DNA of 56,161 nt, from contig JALUWX010000058.1 in NCBI GenBank assembly GCA_027019265.1, positions 1 to 56,161 on the forward strand, in the 5' to 3' direction. The DNA comes from Phycisphaerales bacterium. GTDB taxonomy: Bacteria > Planctomycetota > Phycisphaerae > Phycisphaerales > UBA1924. The first letter of the stretch is position 1. Each line of letters opens with the position of its first letter. Of this stretch, positions 31,799 to 40,257 are shown in pieces. The notes below the pieces were generated by a model. The model made no database searches. It saw only the letters and a program-made list of their open reading frames with translations, and had not been told where the DNA came from. Both the position numbers and the translations under genes were made by a program.

Positions 31799-33670
31799 TC
31801 AACGCCCCCCGGACGAGAGACGCCCCGTCGTGTCGCCGAACCGTTCGCGTTTCGCGCGTTCCCGATCCATGAACGCCCGCAGCGCCTCCGCGTCATCGAC
31901 AACGCTCGGACCCGATTCACGCTCCGATTCCCTCAGCACCAGATTCTTCACGCACTCGCGCAGGAACCTCGCCCTCCGATCCCGCTCCCCCTCGCACTGG
32001 TCATCGATCTGCTTGCACAGCGCCACCGCTCTCCCCGACGGATCCGATTCCCCGATCTCCGACCCCATCGCATTGAGCTCGTTCAGGACAGGGTGGAGCC
32101 CCGTCCCCGTCCCGTTCTCGACACTCTCGAGCATCGCCTGCGCCACCAGCGCCGAAGCCCGCGAATCAAAGGCCGTGATCCGGATCAGGTCATGCTCGTC
32201 GCTCGTCATCGTCACCCACAACGAATCATCGCTCAGCAGACACCCGAGAAGCATCTCCCGAGACGAGAAACGCCCCCGACCCCGCTCATTCCGGACCTCC
32301 GACTCCATCTCTTCATCCCCCCGGATGGGTCCGCGCCTCCCGAGCCGCATCGAGGCGCGCACGACCTCCTCCTCCACCCCGGCCGCGTGCGCGATCTGAC
32401 GAACGATCAACCTCCGCCGGACCGGGCTCAGCTGCTCGAGACCCAGATCGACCAACGTCTGGATCTCCTCCTCGATTCTTTGCGTCACCCGCGCCGCGCC
32501 CTGACCCGACAGCTCCCGGCGCAACCGATCGAAGCGCCACGTGAGCAGATCGATCCCCTCTTCGATCGCGCGGCTGAACGTCTCCACCCCACCCTCCCTC
32601 GCGAGCAGCTCGTCCGGGTCCTTCGCGTCCGTCACACCCGAAAGCGCCGCGATCTTGATATCGATCGTCTCCTTGAGCAGGACTTCGATCGCGCGATCCG
32701 CCGCGCGTTGACCCGCTTCGTCCCCGTCGAACAGGAGCACCACCGTGTCGCAGAGCCGACGCAGCACCGCCGCGTGACCCGTCGTCAGCGCCGTCCCCAA
32801 GGTCCCCACCACGTGCTCCACCCCGTGCTGATGGCACGCAATCACATCCGTGTACCCCTCCACCACCACCGCGACCCGTTCCTTCTTGATCGCGCGCGCC
32901 GCCCGATCGATCCCGAAGAGCGTCGTCGATTTGTTGAACGCGCTCGTCTCGGGAGAGTTCAGGTACTTGGGCTCGTCCTCGTCATCGATCCGGCGCGCCC
33001 CGAACCCGATCGGCCTCCCGATCTGATCCCGGATCGGGAAAATGAGCCGATTCCGGAGCGCGTCGTACATCCCCCCCGAATCACGCTCCTTGAGCAAACC
33101 GGCCGCGCGGAGCGCCTCGATGCTCAGCCCCTTGCTCTGCGCGAACGTCAGCAGCCCGTCCCACCGATCCGGAGAAGCCCCGATCCCGAACCCCTCCACC
33201 ATTTCCGCGCTGATCCCACGACGTTCGATGAGCGCCCGCGCCAGAGCCCCGTGCTCCGGATGCGCGAGGATCGCGCGGAAGAACGCCTGCGCCGTCGAGT
33301 TCACCTCCACGATGTCCGATTTGCTCGCGCCCTGAGGACCGCCCTGAACGACATTCCCACCGCTCGGTTTCCACGGGGTCAGCTCGATATTCGCGCGCTC
33401 CGCAAGGTGCGTCAGCGCCTCCCGGAACGTCATCGAGTGGTACTCCATGATGAACCGGAACACGTCCCCACCCGCGCCGCACACGAAACAGTGGTACATC
33501 TGCTTCGCCGGGACCACGCACATCGACGGGTTCCGATCCTCGTGGAACGGGCACAGACAGACGTACTCCCGACCCTTCGCCTTGAGCGCAAGATGATCCC
33601 CGATGACGGAGACAATATCGCTCGCGTCCCGAACCCGATCCACGTCGTTGTTGGGGGCAAACCCGCTCAC
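31799..33670 (-). CDS. dnaG: DNA primase DnaG
   Basis: A 623-residue primase that makes the RNA primers for replication. The N-terminal CHC2-type zinc finger uses Cys40, His43, Cys61 and Cys64 (CPFHEDRNP...HCFVCGAGGD). The TOPRIM core has VVVEGYTDVI and LLFDGDEAGQRAA; the C-terminal third is divergent. A GTG start at 33670 (V-S-G-F) with GGATGGAG upstream is preferred, as it aligns with family starts, over the ATG at 33718. It is followed by rpoD 36 bases later. It is divergent from the HAD gene, 108 bases apart. Confidence 0.95.
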   Translation of the reverse strand: MSGFAPNNDVDRVRDASDIVSVIGDHLALKAKGREYVCLCPFHEDRNPSMCVVPAKQMYHCFVCGAGGDVFRFIMEYHSMTFREALTHLAERANIELTPWKPSGGNVVQGGPQGASKSDIVEVNSTAQAFFRAILAHPEHGALARALIERRGISAEMVEGFGIGASPDRWDGLLTFAQSKGLSIEALRAAGLLKERDSGGMYDALRNRLIFPIRDQIGRPIGFGARRIDDEDEPKYLNSPETSAFNKSTTLFGIDRAARAIKKERVAVVVEGYTDVIACHQHGVEHVVGTLGTALTTGHAAVLRRLCDTVVLLFDGDEAGQRAADRAIEVLLKETIDIKIAALSGVTDAKDPDELLAREGGVETFSRAIEEGIDLLTWRFDRLRRELSGQGAARVTQRIEEEIQTLVDLGLEQLSPVRRRLIVRQIAHAAGVEEEVVRASMRLGRRGPIRGDEEMESEVRNERGRGRFSSREMLLGCLLSDDSLWVTMTSDEHDLIRITAFDSRASALVAQAMLESVENGTGTGLHPVLNELNAMGSEIGESDPSGRAVALCKQIDDQCEGERDRRARFLRECVKNLVLRESERESGPSVVDDAEALRAFMDRERAKRERFGDTTGRLSSGGR

Positions 33671-33778
33671 TCGCGCTCCATCCCAAGAAAACACCCCGCT
33701 CCCTCGGGGCCCAATCATCTACGATACGCACAACCCCCGATCCGTTCCGAACCCAACTCCCACGACACGAGCCCACCC

Positions 33779-34522
33779 ATGCTGATCCTCTACGACATCG
33801 ACATGACCCTCCTCCGGACCGACCACATCGGGATCGAGCTCCTCCGAAGCGCCGGGGAATCCGTCTTCAAACCCGGGTTCGATGTCTCCCGGGTCGAGTT
33901 CGGGGGGTGTCTCGACCAGGACATCATCCGGCGGATGCTCATCAACAACGAGCTCGACCCCACCCCCGAGTCCATCCTCCAGATGCGACGCGCCTACCAC
34001 CAAGGGCTCGAAGCCCACAACGCCACCCCGGGTTGGTCCGTCCCGCTCCCCGGCGCGCACGACCTCGTCAACGCAACCCTCACGATGGACACATCCCCCA
34101 CGATCGGGCTCCTCACCGGGAACTTCCCCGAGACCGGGCGCATCAAACTCAGCGCGGCCGGGTTCGACCCCGACCTCTTCATCATCTGCGCCTGGGGAGA
34201 CGACTCCCCCCACGAACTCCCGGCGCGAGCGCACCTCCCCCCCGTCGCGCTCCAGCGCGCCCGTGAATCCGGGCTCACCATCAGCGACCCGCGCGAGATC
34301 CTGATCGTCGGAGACACCATCCACGACGTCTCGTGCGCCCTCGATAACGACATGTCCGTCCTCGCCGTCGCAACCGGACACCACTCCAGACAACAGCTCG
34401 AAGAAGCCGGAGCGCACCACGTCGTCGATGACCTCACGGACACCCAGGGGATTCTCGAATGGATCACACAGCTCCATCACCGACTCGATCCGCGCAGCGC
34501 TTCGACACGATCGACACCCTGA
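33779..34522 (+). CDS. HAD-superfamily phosphatase
   Basis: A 247-residue haloacid dehalogenase-type hydrolase. Motif I is ILYDIDMTLLRTD (DxDxT nucleophile), motif II is around GLLTGN, motif III the lysine-poor region near RARESGL, and motif IV GDTIHDVSCALDN; the cap inserts after motif I, as in subfamily I (phosphoglycolate-phosphatase-like). The substrate is unknown. The frame is open far upstream, antisense to rpoD/dnaG, but the ATG at 33779 begins exactly at the HAD strand. Its 3' end overlaps the start of the next gene by 64 bases in a different frame. Confidence 0.9.
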   Translation: MLILYDIDMTLLRTDHIGIELLRSAGESVFKPGFDVSRVEFGGCLDQDIIRRMLINNELDPTPESILQMRRAYHQGLEAHNATPGWSVPLPGAHDLVNATLTMDTSPTIGLLTGNFPETGRIKLSAAGFDPDLFIICAWGDDSPHELPARAHLPPVALQRARESGLTISDPREILIVGDTIHDVSCALDNDMSVLAVATGHHSRQQLEEAGAHHVVDDLTDTQGILEWITQLHHRLDPRSASTRSTP

Positions 34523-35724
34523 GAGGCTTCGCCCTCCTCGGGATCCTCGGTCCCAATCTGATCGTCTTCGCCTGGCCGGGCTCCGCCTCCGTCGATCCCT
34601 CCGTCATGGGTCACACCCCCATGAACGAGCTCGGGCACACCCTCGTCCACACGGTCTTCCTCGGGAAGTTCATGTTCCTCTTCGCGCTCCTCTTCGGCGC
34701 GGGTGTCGTCCTCTACGGCCGCAAGTACGACACCGCCGATGACGACGGCACCTACCACACCCCACTCCGCACCGGATGGAAACTCTGGTACCGGCGCTGC
34801 GCCATCCTTCTCGTGTTCGGATTGATCCACGCCTACGGCTTTTGGTACGGCGACATCCTCACTTGGTACGCCATCACCGGGCTCGGCGCGCTCTGGTGGG
34901 TCCGGCGCTGGAAAGTCAAAACCCAGATCCTCGCCGGCGCGGGCTTCTTCCTCCTCGGAACCACCCTCCTCGGGCTCCTGACCCTCTTCGGGCTCTACGC
35001 CGTCAACCAGGGTTACCAGACCCGGGACCAACTCATGGGCTCCGAGCCCAGCGCCGAGATCGCCGCGTACCTCGGGACCAACGAGATCGGACAGCGCTAC
35101 GGGTCCTATGTCAGCGCCCTCATCGCGCGACTCCCCTCCACCCTCATGATGCACCTCCTCCTCATGCCCCTCTTCGTCCCGGCCATCACCGGGATCATGA
35201 TGTTCGGGATGGCCACCTTCCGATCCGGGCTCTTGACCGGAAACCGCTCCACCGGCTTCTACCTCACCTGGGGCGCGATCCTCACCATCGTCGGGGGCGC
35301 ACTCACCTTCGCCGTCCACGAGATCGTCGGAGGCGCAACAAAGTTCGAGGGCGCCTTCCTCTGGCAGACCCTCGCGCAGCCTCTCGGGATCCCCCTCGCG
35401 TTCGGGTACCTCATGCTCGTCATCGCGATGACCAAGTCCAGCGCCCTCCGCTTCATCACCCACCCTCTTGCGTGTGTCGGCCGGATGGCGCTCACCAACT
35501 ACGCGCTCCAGACCCTCCTCTGCACAACCTTCTTCTACGGCTACGGCTTCGCCCGCTTCGCCACCATCGACTACCCCGGGCTCTGGCTCGTCATGCTCTG
35601 TGTCTGGACCATCAACATCACCCTCAGCATGGTCTGGCTTCGCATCTTCGACTTCGGACCCCTGGAATGGCTCTGGCGCTCCCTCACCTATGGACGGATC
35701 ATCCCGATCCGCACCCGCGACTGA
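34459..35724 (+). CDS. DUF418-family membrane protein
   Basis: A 421-residue multi-pass protein of the DUF418 family (YeiB-like). The N-terminal RFDTIDTLRGFALLGILGPN block, the LFGAGVVLYGRK segment, YRRCAILLVFGLIHAYGFWYGDIL, and the C-terminal VGRMALTNYALQTLLCT block match the family; about ten helices are visible. The function of these proteins is unknown. The start at 34459 lies within the last 64 bases of the HAD gene, an unusually long overlap, but the DTLRGFALLG motif begins only 16 residues in, so a later start is hardly possible. Confidence 0.9.
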   Translation: MDHTAPSPTRSAQRFDTIDTLRGFALLGILGPNLIVFAWPGSASVDPSVMGHTPMNELGHTLVHTVFLGKFMFLFALLFGAGVVLYGRKYDTADDDGTYHTPLRTGWKLWYRRCAILLVFGLIHAYGFWYGDILTWYAITGLGALWWVRRWKVKTQILAGAGFFLLGTTLLGLLTLFGLYAVNQGYQTRDQLMGSEPSAEIAAYLGTNEIGQRYGSYVSALIARLPSTLMMHLLLMPLFVPAITGIMMFGMATFRSGLLTGNRSTGFYLTWGAILTIVGGALTFAVHEIVGGATKFEGAFLWQTLAQPLGIPLAFGYLMLVIAMTKSSALRFITHPLACVGRMALTNYALQTLLCTTFFYGYGFARFATIDYPGLWLVMLCVWTINITLSMVWLRIFDFGPLEWLWRSLTYGRIIPIRTRD

Positions 35725-35966
35725 CACTTCCCTGTGCACAACCCCCGAACAACTCAAAACCCTCAACTCTTCGCCAACCCTGAACACACCCCAATATCAC
35801 CTTGGCTCCCAACCCCTTACGCGCAAGTCTCGCCTCCACCGCCCATCCCGACCCGATCCACATTCAACCAATACCGATCCCGATCTCCCCATCGGACCGA
35901 TCATTTTGATACCCTCACGATGGTTGAATCCCCGATCCAGACACGATTCGGCAAGGAGGCTGAGCG

Positions 35967-36707
35967 ATGACCACGAGCTACCGCGCGCTGTGCTCCGATT
36001 TCTACATCAACTCCAAGCTCAGCGTCAGGATGGAACTCCCGAGCAACCGTGAACCCATCCTCGACCTCTTCGAGCGGACCCGTCGCTCCTTCCCCATGAT
36101 GAACGCGTTCCGTCGCTACAAGGACGAACTCGCGCTCGAGTCCGCACCCAACGCCAACCCCCACCGATGGATGGCCATCCGGGGTTCCTCTGTCCGCGCG
36201 GGGGTCGTCAACCCCAACAACGAGGAGGAGATGTACTCCATCCACGCCACGGCCTGTGAAGTCTCCCCCTACTACCTCTCAATCTCACCCCTCGACCTCG
36301 AATCCGTCGAACTCCTCTACGGGTTCGATCTCAGCGCCAAAGGCAACCACGACGAGATCGTCGCGAGCGCCCTCCTCTCCGGGTCCCCCCTCGCCCAGCT
36401 CGCGGACGCAAACGATCTCCGGGTCACCGAGTGCCAACCCGTCCTCGGCATGACCCTCGCGCATGAAAGCGGATTCGAAGCGCACTTCGAAGTCAAGACC
36501 CGATCATCCGACAAACCCAACGCCGGCGCAGACGAACCCATCTCCGTCTACCTCACCCTCCGTCGATACGACCCCGTGACCGACCTTCGCGACCTCACCT
36601 CCAGACTCTCGGAGCTCACCGAACGAGGCCAATCGATCGTCGATGAACACCTTGTCCCCAACCTCCTCGTCCCCCTGCGCGACGAGATCGTCACGCGCTC
36701 GTTCTGA
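35967..36707 (+). CDS. Uncharacterised conserved protein, possibly planctomycete-specific
   Basis: A 246-residue soluble protein without a recognised domain. It has an alternating alpha/beta pattern, for example SDFYINSKLSVRMELP, TRRSFPMMNAFRRYKDEL, HRWMAIRGSSVRAGVVNP, YYLSISPLDLESVELLYGFDL and VYLTLRRYDPV. AAGGAGG lies upstream of the ATG. It is followed 24 bases later by the small SHOCT protein. No membrane segment or signal peptide is present. The 242 bases between the DUF418 gene and this one hold no clear element. Confidence 0.75.
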   Translation: MTTSYRALCSDFYINSKLSVRMELPSNREPILDLFERTRRSFPMMNAFRRYKDELALESAPNANPHRWMAIRGSSVRAGVVNPNNEEEMYSIHATACEVSPYYLSISPLDLESVELLYGFDLSAKGNHDEIVASALLSGSPLAQLADANDLRVTECQPVLGMTLAHESGFEAHFEVKTRSSDKPNAGADEPISVYLTLRRYDPVTDLRDLTSRLSELTERGQSIVDEHLVPNLLVPLRDEIVTRSF

Positions 36708-36731
36708 CCCCGAGCGCCTAAGGTCGAGCCC

Positions 36732-37034
36732 ATGGGTCTTGTCGTTCTCGCACAATCCAACCAATCCCTCTCCAAGCTCTGGGTCTGGATCCTCATCCTC
36801 CTCGTGCTCGTCTTCGCCGGCGCGATCGTCATCTTCTGGTTGCGCCGATCCCTTCTCAACCCCAGAAACGACTCCACCGCCCATTCGGGATCCCTCCTCG
36901 ACCATCTCCGCGAACTCCACGAACGAGGAGAAATGAGCGACGAGGAGTTCCGGTCAGCCCGGAACAAGCTCCTGGGAGAGTTCACGGAGGACCAACCCTC
37001 CAACGACTCCCCAGATCACCCGGATTCCCGATGA
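36732..37034 (+). CDS. Small membrane-anchored SHOCT-domain protein
   Basis: A 100-residue protein with one strong transmembrane helix (LWVWILILLVLVFAGAIVIF, residues 16-35), a short basic loop, and the SHOCT-like motif LLDHLRELHERGEMSDEEFRSAR near residues 55-75. SHOCT motifs occur in small membrane or oligomerisation proteins. It is probably co-transcribed with the upstream gene. The 245 bases between it and clpX contain direct TTATAC repeats near 37056-37067 (from inspection), but no promoter can be named with confidence. Confidence 0.78.
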   Translation: MGLVVLAQSNQSLSKLWVWILILLVLVFAGAIVIFWLRRSLLNPRNDSTAHSGSLLDHLRELHERGEMSDEEFRSARNKLLGEFTEDQPSNDSPDHPDSR

Positions 37035-37279
37035 TCCCCCCCACCCTCGGCGCTTATACTTATACAAAACCAAGCCCACCCGGAACCCCCGAACCAGCTC
37101 CGGCACCCACGACCCAGAATCACCGTTATTCTCGGTCCTGATCGAGTCACAACGTCCTTGTGAACACAACTCGACCAACCACGCCGGATCGGGTTGAGCG
37201 GCGAGCCCAATCCACCCGATAGGGTGAAGACGAACCAGCCTTTCGCTCGCCTTGCACGACGTTTTCAGACGAGGTCCGC

Positions 37280-38710
37280 ATGACAGAACAACAGCGCCAA
37301 CACCCCGCCGTCCCCCAACCCATGAACGCCTCCGCTTCCGGCGGCGGCGATCAATCCGGAGACAACGGGTCCGGCGGCTCAGACAACCCCGGCGGAGGCG
37401 CCGGCGGCGGATCCGGAGACGGATCCGGGGGCTTCCGAGGCCGAAAGGTCACCACCTGCTCCTTCTGCGGCAAAACCTCCCGTGAAGTCGGCCCCATGGT
37501 CGAAGGCCCGGGCGAGGTCTACATCTGCAACAACTGTGTCGAGCTCTGCCAGAACATCTTCCGTCAGGAACGACGCCGGGTCTCTTCCGTCTCCGCGCAG
37601 CTCTCCGAGATCCCCTCCCCGCGCGAGATCGTCGAGTTCATGGGTCAGTACGTCATCGGTCAGCAGATGGCCAAGCGGTCCCTCGCCGTCGCCGTCCACA
37701 ACCACTACAAACGCCTCCTCCACACCGAGAGCGAGGACTCCGGCGACATCGAGCTCGACAAGTCCAACATCCTCCTGATCGGCCCCACCGGGTCGGGCAA
37801 GACCCTCCTCGCCAAGACCATGGCGCGCATGCTCAAGGTCCCCTTCGCCATCGGCGACGCAACCACGCTCACCGAAGCGGGCTACGTCGGCGAAGACGTC
37901 GAGAACCTCCTCCTCAAGCTCCTCCAAGCCGCCGACTTCGATGTCGAAGCCGCCCAGCGCGGGATCATCTACATCGACGAAGTCGATAAGGTCGGGAAGA
38001 CCTCCAACAACGTCTCCATCACCCGAGACGTCTCGGGCGAAGGTGTGCAGCAGTCCCTCCTCAAGATGCTCGAAGGCACCGTCGCGAACGTCCCCCCACA
38101 AGGCGGACGCAAGCACCCCGAACAGCAGTACATCCAGTTCGACACCACGAACGTCCTCTTCATCTGTGGCGGCACCTTCGTCGGGCTCGAAGACATCGTC
38201 CGTCGTCGTCTGGGCAAAACCCGCATCGGGTTCGGTGGTTCCGGAAACGCCGCCGAGGACCGCCGCCACTTCGCCGACGAAAAGGCCGAGCGCGAGTGGC
38301 TCCAGTCCCAGATCACCAACGAGGACGTCGTCGAGTTCGGGGTCATCCCCGAACTGGTCGGGCGTCTCCCCGTGATCACCCCCCTTATGCCCCTCACCGA
38401 CGACGCGCTCGTCCAGATCCTGACCGAGCCCAAGAACGCGCTCATCAAGCAGTACGAACACCTGTTCAAGCTCGAAGGCGCGGAGCTCACCTTCACCGAG
38501 GACGCGCTCTACGCCATCGCCCAGCAAGCGGCCAAGCGGAAGACCGGCGCCCGCGCCCTCCGCGCCGTCATGGAAGGGGTCATGCTCGACCTCATGTACG
38601 ACCTCCCCGATCAGAACAACGAGAGAGCCCAGTACGTCATCGACGCGTCCCACGTCGAGAACCCCCGCAAGCTCTCCGAGCTCCGGGTCTCCAAGGCGCA
38701 CACCGCCTGA
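37280..38710 (+). CDS. clpX: ATP-dependent Clp protease ATP-binding subunit ClpX
   Basis: A 476-residue AAA+ unfoldase. The zinc-binding domain has Cys60, Cys63, Cys83 and Cys86 (CSFCGKTS...CNNCVELC); then Walker A GPTGSGKT, Walker [10 protein letters not shown], pore loop GYVGEDVE, and the ClpP-docking IGF loop (KTRIGFGG). The first 52 residues are extended by a glycine/serine-rich tract (about 20-52) not seen in E. coli ClpX. It stands alone: clpP and tig, the usual neighbours, are absent. A bidirectional terminator follows 29 bases later. Confidence 0.96.
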   Translation: MTEQQRQHPAVPQPMNASASGGGDQSGDNGSGGSDNPGGGAGGGSGDGSGGFRGRKVTTCSFCGKTSREVGPMVEGPGEVYICNNCVELCQNIFRQERRRVSSVSAQLSEIPSPREIVEFMGQYVIGQQMAKRSLAVAVHNHYKRLLHTESEDSGDIELDKSNILLIGPTGSGKTLLAKTMARMLKVPFAIGDATTLTEAGYVGEDVENLLLKLLQAADFDVEAAQRGIIYIDEVDKVGKTSNNVSITRDVSGEGVQQSLLKMLEGTVANVPPQGGRKHPEQQYIQFDTTNVLFICGGTFVGLEDIVRRRLGKTRIGFGGSGNAAEDRRHFADEKAEREWLQSQITNEDVVEFGVIPELVGRLPVITPLMPLTDDALVQILTEPKNALIKQYEHLFKLEGAELTFTEDALYAIAQQAAKRKTGARALRAVMEGVMLDLMYDLPDQNNERAQYVIDASHVENPRKLSELRVSKAHTA

Positions 38711-38738
38711 TCGATCCTCGACAACCCAGAACCAAACA

Positions 38739-38768
38739 AAGAGCCCCGACACTCGTCGGGGCTCTTTC
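38739..38768. terminator. Bidirectional terminator between clpX and the ParA/MinD-like unit
   Basis: AAGAGCCCCGAC pairs perfectly with GTCGGGGCTCTT around an ACTC loop. Pyrimidine-rich TTTCTC follows on the plus strand and TTTGTTTGG on the minus strand, so it can serve clpX and the convergent minus-strand gene. Confidence 0.82.
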
Positions 38769-38791
38769 TCAATCGTGTTGTCGTTGTTCGA

Positions 38792-40219
38792 TCAGTTGAT
38801 CGGGGTCGCGACCATCGCCGCGCGTCCACACATCTCGACCCGTGCCAGCGCGTAGAGCTTGATCTCCGAATCGATCAACCCGCGCAGCGACCTGGGCTCA
38901 CGCGCGAGCACATGCGCCGTCGTCAACTCGAGCCGTTCCGAAGCGCCAGGGATCGTCACCAAGGGCTCCGCGCGGAGCAACAGATCCAGGTGGTCCCGAA
39001 CCCAGGCGCGTGCCGATTCGATCCGACCCACGGCGCCCGGCGCATCATCGCAGACCAGGTGGATCCGACCCTGAGCATCACACGCAAGCTCCACCCCCGG
39101 AGCATGAGGACACCGGGTGTCCAGCTTCGTCAGCCCCTCGAGCAGCGAGCACAGACTCTCCGAATGACGGATGAACGGGATGGGCTCGTGACGGATCTCG
39201 TCGTCGAACGTCTCGATCGATTCAGGGGTCAGCACGGACTCCGGAACCACCACATCCTCACGGACAGGCACAGACTCCTCAGCAGGAACCCCGCACCCCG
39301 TCTCGACGAGGGTGTCGATGATCTCGCTCGCGCGGTGCGCCATCGAGTCCCGATAGATATTCGCCGTCCCCGTCGCATCGATCCGACCCGCCGCATCGAT
39401 GATCTCGATCGGACGATCCAGGAACGCATCGACGGCCCGGGTCAGCTTCGCGCTCGCCTGCGCCACCTGCTGACCCGTCGCACCCATCACAGCCAACCGC
39501 AGATGGGGAACCCCGATCGCGCTATCCGCTTCCCACACCCCCGTGATCGTCTTGATGAGCCGGTACGAAGCCACGATCGCCGCCTCGTCGGCGCCCGTCA
39601 AGATCGTCACTTCGTCGATCTCGTCGCGCTCGAGCAGCTCGGGTTCCGTCGTCTCGTCCACGCGCAGGATCACCCGATCCGCGCGATCGTTGACCAATCG
39701 CATCGCTTCGTGGAGCGACCCCATCTCCATGCTCTGCATGGGCTCGGTCCCCGTGATCAGATCGATCGACGTACTCCCGGCCACCGCGCGAACAAGCGCC
39801 ACCGTCTCCGAACGACGACGAGCGACAGAGCACGCATACTGGCGCACCCAAAGCGAAGCACGAACGGGGAGATGACCCAGCAGCACCGCTTCCACACTCG
39901 GGAGCGACCCGATCTCACGTTCCCCCTCGACCTCATCCACGGGCTCGTCCCGGGTCAGCACTTGGATCGGAGCTCTCGGCGCAACCTCGATCGCCCGCGC
40001 GGGCGCTACCGGAGCAGGAGCAGCAACAACGACCGGGACCACGGGCTCAGCCCGATCCTCGGTCCCCGTGCTCGAATACGCCGGAGGCGCGAGCTCGCTA
40101 TCCCCCAGGAACAGATCCGCGAGCGCATCGTGTGAGTCGTCCTCCACCCCAGCAAGGCGCATCATGGGCGCTGTGTTCCCCATCCCCGTCCCGCTCGCGC
40201 GACTGTCGTGCGTATCCAT
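38792..40219 (-). CDS. MinD/ParA-like protein lacking a P-loop, partner of the ParA-CBM48 gene
   Basis: A 475-residue protein. The first 105 residues are low-complexity, Ala/Pro/Val-rich. Then EAVLLGHLPVRASLWVRQYA (residues 110-129) occupies the place of a MinD-type Walker A but has no GKT; SETVALVRAVAG and RADRVILRVDET follow; and DEVTILTGADEAAIVASYRLIKTI (202-225) closely resembles the MinD/FleN segment after switch II. It is likely a degenerate, non-ATPase MinD homologue, an inference from motif order. A C-terminal region (350-475) is unrecognised. The ATG at 40219 has TGGAG upstream. It is 38 bases downstream of the ParA fusion gene. Confidence 0.7.
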   Translation of the reverse strand: MDTHDSRASGTGMGNTAPMMRLAGVEDDSHDALADLFLGDSELAPPAYSSTGTEDRAEPVVPVVVAAPAPVAPARAIEVAPRAPIQVLTRDEPVDEVEGEREIGSLPSVEAVLLGHLPVRASLWVRQYACSVARRRSETVALVRAVAGSTSIDLITGTEPMQSMEMGSLHEAMRLVNDRADRVILRVDETTEPELLERDEIDEVTILTGADEAAIVASYRLIKTITGVWEADSAIGVPHLRLAVMGATGQQVAQASAKLTRAVDAFLDRPIEIIDAAGRIDATGTANIYRDSMAHRASEIIDTLVETGCGVPAEESVPVREDVVVPESVLTPESIETFDDEIRHEPIPFIRHSESLCSLLEGLTKLDTRCPHAPGVELACDAQGRIHLVCDDAPGAVGRIESARAWVRDHLDLLLRAEPLVTIPGASERLELTTAHVLAREPRSLRGLIDSEIKLYALARVEMCGRAAMVATPIN

Positions 40220-40257
40220 ACGCCGTCTCCAATGCGCCCATCCTGGCGCGTCTCGTC

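Noticed and set aside
30377..34522. A plus-strand open frame of 1,381 codons
   Set aside because: It is antisense to rpoD and dnaG for most of its length and becomes a real protein only at the HAD gene (33779).
37056..37067. TTATAC repeats before clpX as a -10 element
   Set aside because: No matching -35 element at a suitable spacing could be seen, and the distance to clpX is over 200 bases.
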